Shown here: piece after piece, positions 41,883 through 50,367 of the stretch | How the letters are laid out: each line of letters starts with the position of its first letter | Position numbering within the stretch: the stretch's first letter is position 1 | Assembly (NCBI GenBank): GCA_009377495.1 | Contig: WHTZ01000001.1 | Coordinates: 240,625 to 304,624, forward strand | Origin: Luteitalea sp. | GTDB lineage: Bacteria; Acidobacteriota; Vicinamibacteria; Vicinamibacterales; Vicinamibacteraceae | Direction: 5' to 3' | DNA: 64,000 nucleotides | Position numbers and translations under genes: made by a program | Notes under the pieces: model-generated | Told to the model about the DNA's origin: nothing | Seen by the model: the letters and a program-made list of their open reading frames with translations, nothing else | The model's database searches: none

Positions 41883-44800
41883 TCAGTATGCGAAGTAGAA
41901 GATGAGATCCATACCGTAGCGCTCGACGCGCTGTACGAGCGACCGGTTCACGCCGCGCCCGACGCCGGCGCCCTCTGCGACCGACGACCGCCACCGGAGG
42001 TAGTCTGCGAGCTGGTACTCGAGCAGGAACTCGCTGACCTGTTGCGTACCGAACTGCTGACGGAACCTCACGAAAAGTGCCTCTCCGACCTGCTCGCCAA
42101 GTACGACCGACGGGTTGATGCGCCCCGCATCATCGGTCGTTTGTACCTCGAGGAGGTCGATGTTCAGAGCGCTGCCGAGGCTCTGCGCGAGCGGAGAGAC
42201 GACTATGCCCGCGGCCAGGCCGCCCGCGCTCTGGGCGAGGGTTTGGGCTTGGTTCTCGGCAAGCTGGCTCGCCGGCTGGTTGAAGACGATGAGCGCGAGG
42301 ATGTCCCCTTCCTCGAGTGGTGGCTGGCTCGAGAGCGAGAGCTCCGGCTTCCGTGCGCTGCCGTGCAAATGCACCTGCGCGTGGATGCCTTGAATGACAC
42401 GCTCCGCCCAGATGTCCAGCCCGGGGTCGACAGGCCGGTCGCCCCGAAAGATGATGCGCCCGTCACGCTGGATGTCGAAGCGCCGCCCCTGGAAGGTGTA
42501 CTGGCCACGCACCGTGTTGACGTTGCCGATGAGCACGGCCGGTTCGCCTGGCGACTTCGCGACACGGAAGTCGCCGCCGACCGTGACGTTGATGTCGCCG
42601 AGTGAGAGGCCACCTTCACCAGGTCGGAGGCTCTGGCCGCGCAGGATCATGTTGTCAGGGATCTTGACGCGTACGTTCAACGCGCTCGACCGGAACGCGC
42701 CCGGACCTTCACTCTCCTCTTCGTCGGTGTCGGGCCGTGATGTGTCCGGTGTCCTCTGTTTGGCGGGCGCCGCCTTGGTCTGCCCTCCCGGCGGCGGCAC
42801 CGTGACGGTGATCTCTTCGCCAGGCTGAATCCGCAGCTCAGGTGCCTGGTACACGGATTGGGTCGCGTATGTGCCCGTCGCAAAGCGCTCGAGGAGCCGA
42901 TCCACTTCCACGCGCGGCGACCGGAGCTCGACGTCTCCCTGCACACGCGGCCGACGCAGCTCGCCGTCGATACGGAGGTTGAGATCAGCGCCCAGATCGG
43001 CGTACTCGTTACGCACGAGCGCAAACCTCTGACCCTTCACCCTCACGGCGAACTCACCGATGTCGCTGCCGTGCAGCGCCATTTGCCCTGTCACGGCGAG
43101 CGGCCGCTTCTCCGGGTCGAGCAACTGGAACTGCTCAATCAGCAACCGTTCAGGCTCGAATCGGAGGCGGGCGTGTCCGCCCTGATAGCGGAGCCCCGTG
43201 ACCGGCAGCGTGAACGCGGCGTTGGCGAGCTCGGCCGACCCCACGATGTGGGGATCACGACCGGCGTTGGTGAGCCGGAGGTCGGCCGAGGCGGTGCCCT
43301 GCACCTGATTGACGTCGGGAACCAGCTCGCCGATCAGGGCGAGGTTGAACTGCCGCGCGCGGATCGTCACATCGAGTCGATCACTCGGCGACGCGGCCAC
43401 GTGGCCGGCCGGAGCCGTGGCGCCCGCCTGGAAGAGTGTCCTCGGCACGATGCCGCGCGCCGTGAGCTGTGCGTGCGCGTCTTGCTGCAATCGGAGATCG
43501 ATCTCGGCTAACCCGCCTTCGTAGTCGACCGTGCCCGCCAGCGATTGAAACTCGTAGTCACCGTACGCCCCGTCGTTCAGGTCCAGCGTCGCGTCCACCT
43601 GGGGCGCCGCAGGCGTGCCGCGGATTCTCGCGCGGCCGTCGAGCACACCTGCAATTCCGCGGTCGCCGATGGTCAAGTCGTCTAGCTGCGACAGGTCGAG
43701 CCGCTCCGCCGTGATCGTCAAAGCAGATGCCACGTCCGTCGTGCCGAGCTGGCCGTCCGCCGTGAGTCGCTGCTCGGCGCTGACCAGCTCGAACCCCGTG
43801 ACCGTCGCCGCCGTGCCGTCGTAGACGAGGAGCGCTTCTCGGCCCTGGGCGAGCCGCCAGACCACACCCTTGCGCTGGAGGGAGAGGCCTTGTATCTGAA
43901 CCTGTTGGCGCCCGTCGTGGAACGAGGCGAGGCCGTGCACGTCGAGCGAGCCATGTGACTCCGCGGCGCTCGCCTGGAAGTCCAGCGTGCGCGCGGCATA
44001 CGTGGTGTCGGCGGTGAGCGTCTGCACATCGAGACCGGGCATGCTCACGCCGCTCGCACGCGTCTTGGCCTGAGCGCTGATCCGGGCGACGTCGAGCTGG
44101 GGCAGGACGAGGCGGAACGTCGAGTGCAGTTCGGTCATCGCCAGCCGCGCGCCGTAAGCAGCCTTCTGCGCCTTCAGCGTTCCGGTGGTTGTGAGCTCTT
44201 GACGTCGGCCGGTCATCTGCCCCTCGACGGTTGCGGCGCCTGTTACCGGCTGGTTGATGCGGCGCGCAAGCGGCTCGACGTTCTCGGACACGATGCGATA
44301 CGTCACGGACCAGGGCGTCACCTCGTCGAGCGAGGCCGTGCCCGCGCCGCTCAGCGAGTACCCCGGCCCGCTCGCGCTCAGGCTATCAATGGTTGCGACC
44401 CCCTTCTCGTACTCGCCTTTCACCTCCATGGCGTGCACGGACAGACCGGAGATCTTCGAGTCCTTGAGCTCGACGAGACCACTGACGTTCAGGTATTCGG
44501 GTGTCAACGGTCGCCGGAGATCCGGAAACCAGAGTCGCACGTCGGCTGCGCCGGTCAACTCGGCCTCGACACGCTCGACACCCAACAGCGTGTGGAGATC
44601 GTAGTTCTCGAAGCGGCCAGCGGCTGTCACGTCGAGCGCGTTGCCGGCCATGTTGGCCGTGAAGCGAAGCTCGGGAAGCTGGCCCCCCATCAGCGTGGCG
44701 TCCGCGAGTCGGCCCGAGCCAGAAACGATAACCGGCGTGTCAGGGGCTACCGTGCCACGTACGTCGAATCGACCGCTGAGCACACTTTTGAAGCGATCCG

Positions 44801-46421
44801 CGGCCAGCGCCTCGACGTCCAATCGACGACCGAGCCGCTGAAGATCCAGCTCGGTCACCGTGCCGCTCGCGCGATAGTCGAACCGGCACGTTCGGAATGC
44901 GAAGCGCGCCACGCTGCCTTCACCGATGCTGGTCCCCTCGACTACCGACGGCGCATGGAACGTCAGGTCACCACCAATCGCGTTCGCTGGTCCGTGAACG
45001 TGGTAGTCAACGTCGAGCTGTGTCGCGAGCTGCGGTAGATCGAGCCCGCGGGGCAGACGCCGGAGGTCAACCCGACGTGCTCGACCACGGAGGTCCAACG
45101 CTAACGGCTTCCCATTCACTGGCACATCGAGCGTACCGGTCGCCCTCACGCGTGCGCCATACGCGAGACCGACCGCGCTCGTAATTGTCACGCGTCGCCC
45201 GTCCAGTCGACCGTGGGTCACGAGGTCCTGTGCCTCATAGCCAAACGCCTGTGCGATCGGACCCTGAAAGCGGTACGCGCCGTCGCCGATGCCCTCGCGG
45301 CTCTTCGGTGGGAAGTGGAGATCGAACGTCACGTCGCCGGTGATGGTGGTCTCCTGCTCCGCGTCATCGAGGATCGGCGCGAGGTTGACATTGGCCACGG
45401 TGAGGGTACCACCAAGCCTGCGGTTCGGACCGACGAAGTCTCCCATGAGGCTCCCGTCCGCGTTTCCCGCCTCCGAGCGCAAGTGGTGCAGACGGATCTG
45501 CAACGCCTCGGCTGGACCGTCGACTCGGGCGCCAAAAACGGGGTTCAGCCGCATGTCTCGCACGGCCGGGAGGATGCCGCCGAGCTCGGGAAGCCACAGT
45601 CGCGCCGCGTCGACGTCCAAGGCGTAGCGGGCCTTGCTCGAGAAATCCGTGATCCTGCCACGTACCTCCAGGTCGCTCTGCGCGGTCACAATGTGTATCT
45701 CCTCGAGTGTGACGGCGCCACGGTCAAAGATCATCGTTCCGTTGAAGCTGCGCATCGCGAGGTCGGCTTGATCGGTGCTGAAGCCGAAACGGTCCACGGC
45801 AATGCGCAGGCCCTCGGGACCGTTTCGGAGCGCGAGCTCGGCCTCGATCTCATCGAAGCGACGCGGCGGCCGCGCATCTTGACCGGTCGGCGAGGTGATC
45901 GCGCGGCCTGAAGGCCGCGCGCTACGCACCTCCCGATCATTCTCGGATTCGATCAGGAACTGTCCGGCGGCAAGCGTAATCCGGTTGAAGGTGAGGCGGG
46001 GGCCCGGGCGTGGACCAGCGGAAGGACGCGGCTTGAGGAGCTGGCCGAGATTCCAACGCGAGCTCGTCATGCGGCGCAGCACGATCACCGGACGCTCGAG
46101 CGTCAGGCCATCGAGCATCACGCCATCGGACGCGACCTTCGTCACATCGTAGCTCGCGTGCACGCGCGCAATCGTGATCGACGGGCGTCCCTCCTGACGC
46201 AGGACGACGTCGGACAGGGTCACGCCCGTGAAGAGGTTCCCCTCCAGTCGGCCGATGGCCAGCTCGCCGTTCAGCAGCCGGTTCCCCTGGCTGACGGCGA
46301 GGCGACGGACGCGCTCCTTGAACCAGGATGTCTGCGTCGCCACCAGCGCGAGCACCACCAGGGCGACCACAAGTGCCGCGAGCACCGCGAGAACGCGCAG
46401 GATACGTCGAATCAGTCGCAC
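41883..46421 (-). CDS. tamB: TamB-like translocation and assembly / lipid-bridge protein (DUF490)
   Basis: A 1512-residue protein with an N-terminal membrane anchor (ILRVLAVLAALVVALVVLAL), an AsmA-like start and a very long beta-rich periplasmic stretch, ending in the DUF490/TamB domain (about the last 380 residues: VGGDFRVAKSPGEPAVLIGN, RGQYTFQGRRFDIQRDGRII, LSLSSQPPLEEGDILALIVF, terminal FYFAY). TamB proteins span the periplasm and work with TamA-type barrels in outer-membrane assembly, and are also proposed to carry phospholipids. The start is a GTG. The next gene in the same orientation upstream encodes a BamA/TamA-like barrel, supporting a TamA-TamB pair. Residues about 166-174 (RSARPSGRA) are encoded by a REP element inserted in frame. 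Confidence 0.93.
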   Translation of the reverse strand: MRLIRRILRVLAVLAALVVALVVLALVATQTSWFKERVRRLAVSQGNRLLNGELAIGRLEGNLFTGVTLSDVVLRQEGRPSITIARVHASYDVTKVASDGVMLDGLTLERPVIVLRRMTSSRWNLGQLLKPRPSAGPRPGPRLTFNRITLAAGQFLIESENDREVRSARPSGRAITSPTGQDARPPRRFDEIEAELALRNGPEGLRIAVDRFGFSTDQADLAMRSFNGTMIFDRGAVTLEEIHIVTAQSDLEVRGRITDFSSKARYALDVDAARLWLPELGGILPAVRDMRLNPVFGARVDGPAEALQIRLHHLRSEAGNADGSLMGDFVGPNRRLGGTLTVANVNLAPILDDAEQETTITGDVTFDLHFPPKSREGIGDGAYRFQGPIAQAFGYEAQDLVTHGRLDGRRVTITSAVGLAYGARVRATGTLDVPVNGKPLALDLRGRARRVDLRRLPRGLDLPQLATQLDVDYHVHGPANAIGGDLTFHAPSVVEGTSIGEGSVARFAFRTCRFDYRASGTVTELDLQRLGRRLDVEALAADRFKSVLSGRFDVRGTVAPDTPVIVSGSGRLADATLMGGQLPELRFTANMAGNALDVTAAGRFENYDLHTLLGVERVEAELTGAADVRLWFPDLRRPLTPEYLNVSGLVELKDSKISGLSVHAMEVKGEYEKGVATIDSLSASGPGYSLSGAGTASLDEVTPWSVTYRIVSENVEPLARRINQPVTGAATVEGQMTGRRQELTTTGTLKAQKAAYGARLAMTELHSTFRLVLPQLDVARISAQAKTRASGVSMPGLDVQTLTADTTYAARTLDFQASAAESHGSLDVHGLASFHDGRQQVQIQGLSLQRKGVVWRLAQGREALLVYDGTAATVTGFELVSAEQRLTADGQLGTTDVASALTITAERLDLSQLDDLTIGDRGIAGVLDGRARIRGTPAAPQVDATLDLNDGAYGDYEFQSLAGTVDYEGGLAEIDLRLQQDAHAQLTARGIVPRTLFQAGATAPAGHVAASPSDRLDVTIRARQFNLALIGELVPDVNQVQGTASADLRLTNAGRDPHIVGSAELANAAFTLPVTGLRYQGGHARLRFEPERLLIEQFQLLDPEKRPLAVTGQMALHGSDIGEFAVRVKGQRFALVRNEYADLGADLNLRIDGELRRPRVQGDVELRSPRVEVDRLLERFATGTYATQSVYQAPELRIQPGEEITVTVPPPGGQTKAAPAKQRTPDTSRPDTDEEESEGPGAFRSSALNVRVKIPDNMILRGQSLRPGEGGLSLGDINVTVGGDFRVAKSPGEPAVLIGNVNTVRGQYTFQGRRFDIQRDGRIIFRGDRPVDPGLDIWAERVIQGIHAQVHLHGSARKPELSLSSQPPLEEGDILALIVFNQPASQLAENQAQTLAQSAGGLAAGIVVSPLAQSLGSALNIDLLEVQTTDDAGRINPSVVLGEQVGEALFVRFRQQFGTQQVSEFLLEYQLADYLRWRSSVAEGAGVGRGVNRSLVQRVERYGMDLIFYFAY
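45899..45925. repeat. REP-like GGCCTGAAGGCC hairpin inside the TamB-like gene
   Basis: GCGCGGCCT-GA-AGGCCGCGC (45901-45920) is a perfect hairpin followed by GCTACGC, the same design as at 35739-35765. It sits inside coding sequence and is translated without a stop or frameshift. Confidence 0.75.
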
Positions 46422-46458
46422 GTCAGATCAGACTCGATGCGTCAGGAAATCGTCGGAG

Positions 46459-46523
46459 AAAACGGGGACTGCCCTCGTTTTCGTCAGCGTCAGTTTCTTG
46501 AAAACGAGGGCTGTCCCCGTTTT
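46459..46523. repeat. GGGGACnGCCCTCG hairpin element, copy 1
   Basis: Arms of 24 bases (AAAACGGGGACTGCCCTCG followed by TTTTC, and its inverted copy with one mismatch) flank a 17-base loop. It lies between the BamA/TamA-like stop and the TamB-like start. Related copies are at 49487-49522 and 49859-49938. Confidence 0.8.
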
Positions 46524-46579
46524 CGCCCCTCGCCCCTTGCACCTTGCACCTCGCACCTCGCACCTCGCACCTCGCACCT
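46524..46579. repeat. period-7 array, eight units of YGCMCCT
   Basis: Eight consecutive heptads: CGCCCCT twice, TGCACCT twice, CGCACCT four times. The array ends one base before the stop codon of the BamA/TamA-like gene at 46581. Reverse complement is AGGTGCG, the same family as at 33671, 52992 and 59622. Confidence 0.85.
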
Positions 46580-46580
46580 C

Positions 46581-48509
46581 CTAGAATGCCTGGCCGATGC
46601 TGAAATGCAATCGCCATTGACGCGATTCCGGTTTCCCTTCGACCATCAGGCCTTCGATTGGGCTCAGTTGGTATCCCACATCGGCACGAACGGGCCCAAT
46701 TGGTGTTTGGTAGCGAAGGCCTGGACCCGCGGCGTAGCGCAGGTCGTTCAAGCGAAAGTCCCACGAATTGGGCCACACGTTGCCGGCGTCGAGAAACGCG
46801 ACCAACGAGAAGTTGCCCACGACCGGCATGCGCAGCTCGACCGCACTATCGAACACCGAATGGCCGCCCAACGGAAAGCCCGTTGCACTGAGCGGCGCGA
46901 CCTGAAATCGATTCCAGCCACGCAAGCTGCCGGAACCACCCAGGAAGTAGCGCTTGAAGAACGGGACGTCCAGCTCGATGTCCTCCGCGCCAAAGAAGCT
47001 CCCGGCACGGCCACGCACCGCCAGCACGGCCAGGTCCGCGAGCTGCCGGTAATAGCGACCTTCAGCGGTCATCTCAAAGTAGTCCCAGTCGCCGGAGACC
47101 CATCGGCCGGCTTGCTCGAGGTGTACCGCAGCGATGTAACCGCTGGAAGCGTTGAGCAGGTTCGCCGTGGTGTTGTGCTGAAAATCGAGCGCGATGGCGC
47201 GTAGCGTGCCACCACCCTCGCCGGTCCGCGGATCGAGGCCCAGCGCAATCAGCGTGTCGCGGAAGGTCGGATCTTCCAGCGCCTCGGCGCTGATCTGATA
47301 GTCTTCGTACTCATTCACCAGGCTCAGTGCCACCGTCGTCCTGGCCTGCCGTTGGCGCACGGGATCTCGCCACCCGAGCTCCTTGGTCAGCGTCACCCGC
47401 CCACCACTGGTCACCAAGTCGTACGCCTCCTCGTCCGAGTACCACGTCTGCACGCTCGTTGAGAGCACGAGGCCATACCGTCCCCACGACGGCTCCTCGA
47501 AGTTCAGGCGCACGCCGCGATCGAGCGACGACCACTTGGTCTCGATGCCCGCCGTCCGCGCACCCCCAAAGAAGTTGACGTGCCGCCAGTTCAGCGTGGC
47601 CCGCGCGCGCTCTTCGCTGCCGTACCCCAATCCGAGACTGAGGCGCCTGGGCTTGCCTTCGGTTACCCTGATGCGCACGGGCACATCCACGGGTTGATCC
47701 TCGCCCGGACCGCCCGTATCGATGCTGGCAAATTGCAGGAGCTCGAGCTGGTACAGACGTCGCTGGCTGTCCTGTACTTTGCTCCACCGATATGGTTCAC
47801 CCTCTTTGAGGACGAGCTGCTCGAGCACATTGCGGCCCCGCAGTGTCTGGTTCCCTTCAATCGTGATCGGCCCGAACCGCGCCTGCGGTCCCAACGTCGC
47901 CGCAAGGATGACGTAAATGCGCGACGGCCCCAAGCCCTGAGCCTCGAGTGTGTCGACGGTGGCGTAGGCGAATCCGCGCTCGCGCAGGAACGCGATGGCA
48001 CGGCCGCGGCTCGTCTGGACATCGCTGACCCTGCGAGGTCGCCCTGCCCTGAGCGGGATCGCCGCCTTCAGGCGCGTCAGATCTTGCGGAGACAACGCGT
48101 CGAAGCCATAGAACTGCACGTCCTCCAGGATGACTGGCTGACCTTCGTCTATATGGACGACGATCGAGACGGCATCGCCGCGCCCACCCTCGCGCACGAC
48201 GGTGTAATGGGTCACCCGTGCGCGCGGATAGCCACGATCGGCATAGTACGCGCTAATGCGCTTGAGGTCTGCTTGGAACTGGGCAGGGTCGAACCTACGC
48301 TTGCGCCCCCAGGGGAGCCCACTGCTCTGCCGGGTTGCTAGCACCGACTCGAGGTCGTCGACATCGATGTGCTCGGTTCCGACGAAGCTGAGACGCTTGA
48401 CGTGCGGTGCCTCTTGCGCCCATGCTGGCGCGCACAGCCACGCCGTGACGAGGCAGGCGAGCGCCCCCCCTACGCGAGCTCGTGAACGAGAGGCACCCCC
48501 ACGCGCCAC
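46581..48509 (-). CDS. BamA/TamA-family outer-membrane barrel protein with POTRA domains
   Basis: A 642-residue protein from a GTG that gives a signal peptide (ARVGGALACLVTAWLCAPAWAQ). The N-terminal part has POTRA-like domains (VKRLSFVGTEHIDVDDLESV, VILEDVQFYGFDALSPQDLT, ARFGPITIEGNQTLRGRNVL), and the C-terminal half is an Omp85 barrel (LSLGLGYGSEERARATLNWR, FFKRYFLGGSGSLRGWNRFQ with the conserved RGW-type L6 loop) ending in a terminal Phe. Such proteins insert outer-membrane proteins; a TamB-like gene follows downstream on the same strand, so a TamA role is likely. An in-frame extension reaches 48785 but is low-complexity and repeat-derived. Gap to tamB is 159 bases with two repeat elements. 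Confidence 0.9.
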   Translation of the reverse strand: MARGGASRSRARVGGALACLVTAWLCAPAWAQEAPHVKRLSFVGTEHIDVDDLESVLATRQSSGLPWGRKRRFDPAQFQADLKRISAYYADRGYPRARVTHYTVVREGGRGDAVSIVVHIDEGQPVILEDVQFYGFDALSPQDLTRLKAAIPLRAGRPRRVSDVQTSRGRAIAFLRERGFAYATVDTLEAQGLGPSRIYVILAATLGPQARFGPITIEGNQTLRGRNVLEQLVLKEGEPYRWSKVQDSQRRLYQLELLQFASIDTGGPGEDQPVDVPVRIRVTEGKPRRLSLGLGYGSEERARATLNWRHVNFFGGARTAGIETKWSSLDRGVRLNFEEPSWGRYGLVLSTSVQTWYSDEEAYDLVTSGGRVTLTKELGWRDPVRQRQARTTVALSLVNEYEDYQISAEALEDPTFRDTLIALGLDPRTGEGGGTLRAIALDFQHNTTANLLNASSGYIAAVHLEQAGRWVSGDWDYFEMTAEGRYYRQLADLAVLAVRGRAGSFFGAEDIELDVPFFKRYFLGGSGSLRGWNRFQVAPLSATGFPLGGHSVFDSAVELRMPVVGNFSLVAFLDAGNVWPNSWDFRLNDLRYAAGPGLRYQTPIGPVRADVGYQLSPIEGLMVEGKPESRQWRLHFSIGQAF

Positions 48510-48590
48510 GCATCCATGTTGCCCCGTGAGCTCGGTCGGCACAAGCCGTTCGCGAATTGCTAGCGAGTGGACGCGTCCCTCGACAGGCGA

Positions 48591-48609
48591 CCCTGAGCTC
48601 GTCGAAGGG
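48591..48609. repeat. interspersed palindrome CCCTGAGCTCGTCGAAGGG
   Basis: A short imperfect palindrome of the CCCTTCGACnAGCTCAGGG type, a sequence that recurs in many GC-rich bacterial genomes. One copy seen in this window. Confidence 0.6.
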
Positions 48610-48752
48610 CGCGGGAGCGCGCCCTGACGGGGGAGGGTATGCGACGCCGCACGATCAGAGCTGCCGCGCGGCAGCAACGTGTCAGCCACCGCATCCGCCA
48701 GGGCGCGATCCCACACCTCCAACCGAGGTCGCTGCCCGGGGGCGAGGGATGA

Positions 48753-48798
48753 AAGGGGTGACCAGGTGAGGGGTGACAAGGTCACCTGGTCACTGTGT
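48753..48798. repeat. period-8 octad array in inverted arrangement
   Basis: AAGGGGTG ACCAGGTG AGGGGTG(A), then CACCTGGT CACTGTGT: octads of the CACCNNNT family facing each other. GTGACCAGGTGA and TCACCTGGTCAC are perfect 12-bp inverted arms. Confidence 0.65.
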
Positions 48799-48875
48799 TA
48801 TCCCCGGGCCGGCCGCGGCGCGGCGTACAGCGCGCGGGTTTGACGCCGAGGAGGCCCTTCAGGAAGGCTGGCTTG

Positions 48876-49151
48876 CTAGCTGGCAGCACCCGATGCGGGC
48901 TCTCCAGCATCGAGGGGAGAAATCAGCCGGCCACGGCCACCGCGACTCACCATGCCGCCCTTGCGTCCCGCCACGCGCGCCTCCTCGGGCGTCCATTCGT
49001 GGGCCGTGCCCTTGAGATGTGCCATGCGACCGCCTTTACTCGCAATCTCACGCTGCTTTTCTCGAGACATCGAAGCAAAGCCCCGACGCTCCTTGCGCCG
49101 CACGGCCTCACCCGGCATCATCGCACTCGGCGTCTTGAGTTCGTCGTTCAC
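48876..49151 (-). CDS. KGG-repeat stress-type small protein (YciG/Con-10-like)
   Basis: A 91-residue basic hydrophilic protein. The GTG at 49151 is chosen because GGAGGT lies 7 bases upstream; an alternative start at 49202 would put this ribosome binding site inside the gene. It carries the KGG signature: REIASKGGRMAHLKGTAHEW and EARVAGRKGGMVSRG, with RGFASMSREKQREIA before it. KGG proteins such as YciG and Con-10 are induced by stress, desiccation or stationary phase. This fits the neighbouring oxidative-stress genes yggX and msrB, which are divergent. Confidence 0.85.
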   Translation of the reverse strand: MNDELKTPSAMMPGEAVRRKERRGFASMSREKQREIASKGGRMAHLKGTAHEWTPEEARVAGRKGGMVSRGGRGRLISPLDAGEPASGAAS

Positions 49152-49545
49152 GTCCGCACCTCCATGAACCAGAGTCGCGAGCACGCTGGTTCGCGCGCCC
49201 AATCATCGATCTACCGCGCCCAGACGTCGCACCCTCCGGCACACATCATCTGGGCAGCTCGTGCCCGCATCCTGTTTCAACTTCCGTGCCACCTCGAGCG
49301 CAACGCCCGGCCGGTGAGTCTCGGCACAGAGCCTACCTCGATTGCAGGTGCTCGGCTCGTGGGCGTCTGAACCCGATGCGTTTCCGTACACCACCACGTA
49401 AGAATGGCATGCCGTGATTACACACACCCTCGTGTCCCGTAAACAGGTGAAAATGGGGGGTGTCGCTGAAACACGGGGCTAGCCCAGGACAGCCCTCGTT
49501 TCAGTGAAACCGAGGACTGTCCCCTTTCTCATTTGGAGCCGCAGC
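49152..49545. other. divergent intergenic region between the KGG gene and yggX
   Basis: About 390 bases without a supportable gene. It must contain the KGG promoter and the yggX promoter, but no clear boxes are seen. A GGGGCTAGCCC palindrome (near 49475-49485) and a hairpin of the GGACnGnCCTCG family (49487-49522) lie just before yggX. Confidence 0.45.
49487..49522. repeat. GGACAGCCCTCG hairpin element, copy 2 (diverged)
   Basis: GGACAGCCCTCGTTTC and GAAACCGAGGACTGTCC pair with one bulge and one mismatch. Same core as the elements at 46459 and 49859. It ends 23 bases before the yggX start codon, next to its GGAG ribosome binding site. Confidence 0.65.
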
Positions 49546-49848
49546 ATGAGCACAGATACATCGCAGTCGCCCAACCCCCGCGTGGTCAAGTGCGCGAAGC
49601 TCGGTCGTGAGCTACCGGGTCTAGACGAGCCACCGTGGCCGGGTGAGCTGGGCCGGCGGATCTACGAGAATGTCTCGGCCGAGGCCTGGCAGATGTGGGA
49701 AGAGCGCATGCGCATGATTCTCAACGAGTACCGCCTCATGCCGTGGCAGAAAGAGGCACAGGATCTGATGGCGCGCTACATGGAGGAATTCTTCTTTGGT
49801 GAGAGCTCCACGCCACCACCTGGCTACGTCCCCGAAGGTCAACGATAG
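49546..49848 (+). CDS. yggX: Fe(2+)-trafficking protein YggX-like
   Basis: A 100-residue protein. The ATG at 49546 has GGAG 8 bases upstream. The whole family signature is visible: VKCAKLGRELPGLDEPPWPG (with the single conserved Cys), GRRIYENVSAEAWQMWEERM, MILNEYRLMPWQKEAQDLM and a short C-terminus. YggX protects Fe-S clusters from oxidation and helps supply iron for their repair. It is followed by msrB, also an oxidative-damage function, though a repeat element and a separate -10 box lie between. Length is slightly above the usual 90 because of an N-terminal extension. Confidence 0.95.
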   Translation: MSTDTSQSPNPRVVKCAKLGRELPGLDEPPWPGELGRRIYENVSAEAWQMWEERMRMILNEYRLMPWQKEAQDLMARYMEEFFFGESSTPPPGYVPEGQR

Positions 49849-49858
49849 ATACAACGGC

Positions 49859-49938
49859 AAATGGGGACTGCCCTCGTTTTCGATAGCGTCAGTTCTTGCG
49901 GGCCGCGAGGGTTCGCGAAAACGAGGGTTGTCCCATTT
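49859..49938. repeat. GGGGACnGCCCTCG hairpin element, copy 3
   Basis: AAATGGGGACTGCCCTCG (plus TTTTCG) and its imperfect inverted copy CGAAAACGAGGGTTGTCCC (plus ATTT) flank a 33-base loop. It fills the gap between yggX and the msrB promoter. Confidence 0.75.
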
Positions 49939-49971
49939 GCCACTAGAATACGGATAGGAGTCTCGCAGCGG

Positions 49972-50367
49972 ATGTCCGAGAAGATCACCCGTACCGATGC
50001 GGAATGGCGAGCGGCTCTGACGCCCGAGCAGTACCACGTCACGCGGCAACAGGGCACGGAGCGCGCGTTCACCGGTGAGCACTGGAGCCGTAAGGATCCG
50101 GGAGTCTATGCATGCGTGGGCTGCGGCCAGCCCCTCTTCAGCTCGCAAGCCAAGTTCGAGTCTGGCACCGGCTGGCCGAGTTTCTGGGCGCCGATCGCCT
50201 CCGAACGCGTTGACACACAAGAGGACACGACACTCTCGATGCGCCGGACCGAAGCGCGCTGCAGCCGGTGCGACAGCCATCTGGGCCACGTCTTTGACGA
50301 TGGCCCTGAGCCTACTGGCCTGCGTTACTGCCTCAACTCGGCAGCGCTTCGATTCGATCCGGCATGA
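49972..50367 (+). CDS. msrB: peptide-methionine (R)-S-oxide reductase
   Basis: A 131-residue MsrB that reduces R-methionine sulfoxide in proteins. Zinc cysteines are Cys48/Cys51 (ACVGCG) and Cys97/Cys100 (RCSRCDSHLGHVF); the catalytic cysteine is Cys120 in LRYCLNSAAL. ESGTGWPSFWAPI and SHLGHVFDDGP are family motifs. The start at 49972 is preceded by AGGAG; TAGAAT at 49944-49949 may be its -10 box. Cytosolic (no signal peptide). Its stop overlaps the start of the epimerase (ATGA). It pairs with yggX as a small oxidative-damage cluster. Confidence 0.96.
   Translation: MSEKITRTDAEWRAALTPEQYHVTRQQGTERAFTGEHWSRKDPGVYACVGCGQPLFSSQAKFESGTGWPSFWAPIASERVDTQEDTTLSMRRTEARCSRCDSHLGHVFDDGPEPTGLRYCLNSAALRFDPA

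Larger units (their letters stand above)
48510..48875. other. gap between the BamA/TamA-like and KGG genes: repeats only
   Basis: No convincing gene. It holds the CCCTGAGCTCGTCGAAGGG palindrome (48591-48609) and the octad array at 48753-48798. If the barrel gene starts upstream of 48509, part of this region would be its 5' coding end, but that sequence is low-complexity and does not look conserved. Confidence 0.5.

Noticed and set aside
41868..41895. A GCGTAGCTCAGTATGCGAAG stretch that resembles the 5' half of a tRNA
   Set aside because: No anticodon stem, T-arm or matching acceptor strand follows; it overlaps the end of the tamB-like gene.
46524..46579. CRISPR-like array
   Set aside because: Units are 7 bases with no spacers; it is a simple tandem repeat, and no cas genes are present.
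46582..46587. TAGAAT on the plus strand as a promoter
   Set aside because: It lies at the 3' end of the minus-strand barrel gene and no plus-strand gene follows.
48510..48785. N-terminal extension of the BamA/TamA-like protein
   Set aside because: The frame is open, but the sequence is low-complexity, includes two repeat elements and would put the signal peptide in the middle of the protein.
49203..49427. A 74-codon minus-strand frame between the KGG gene and yggX
   Set aside because: No ribosome binding site, no recognisable motif, and atypical codon use; treated as non-coding.
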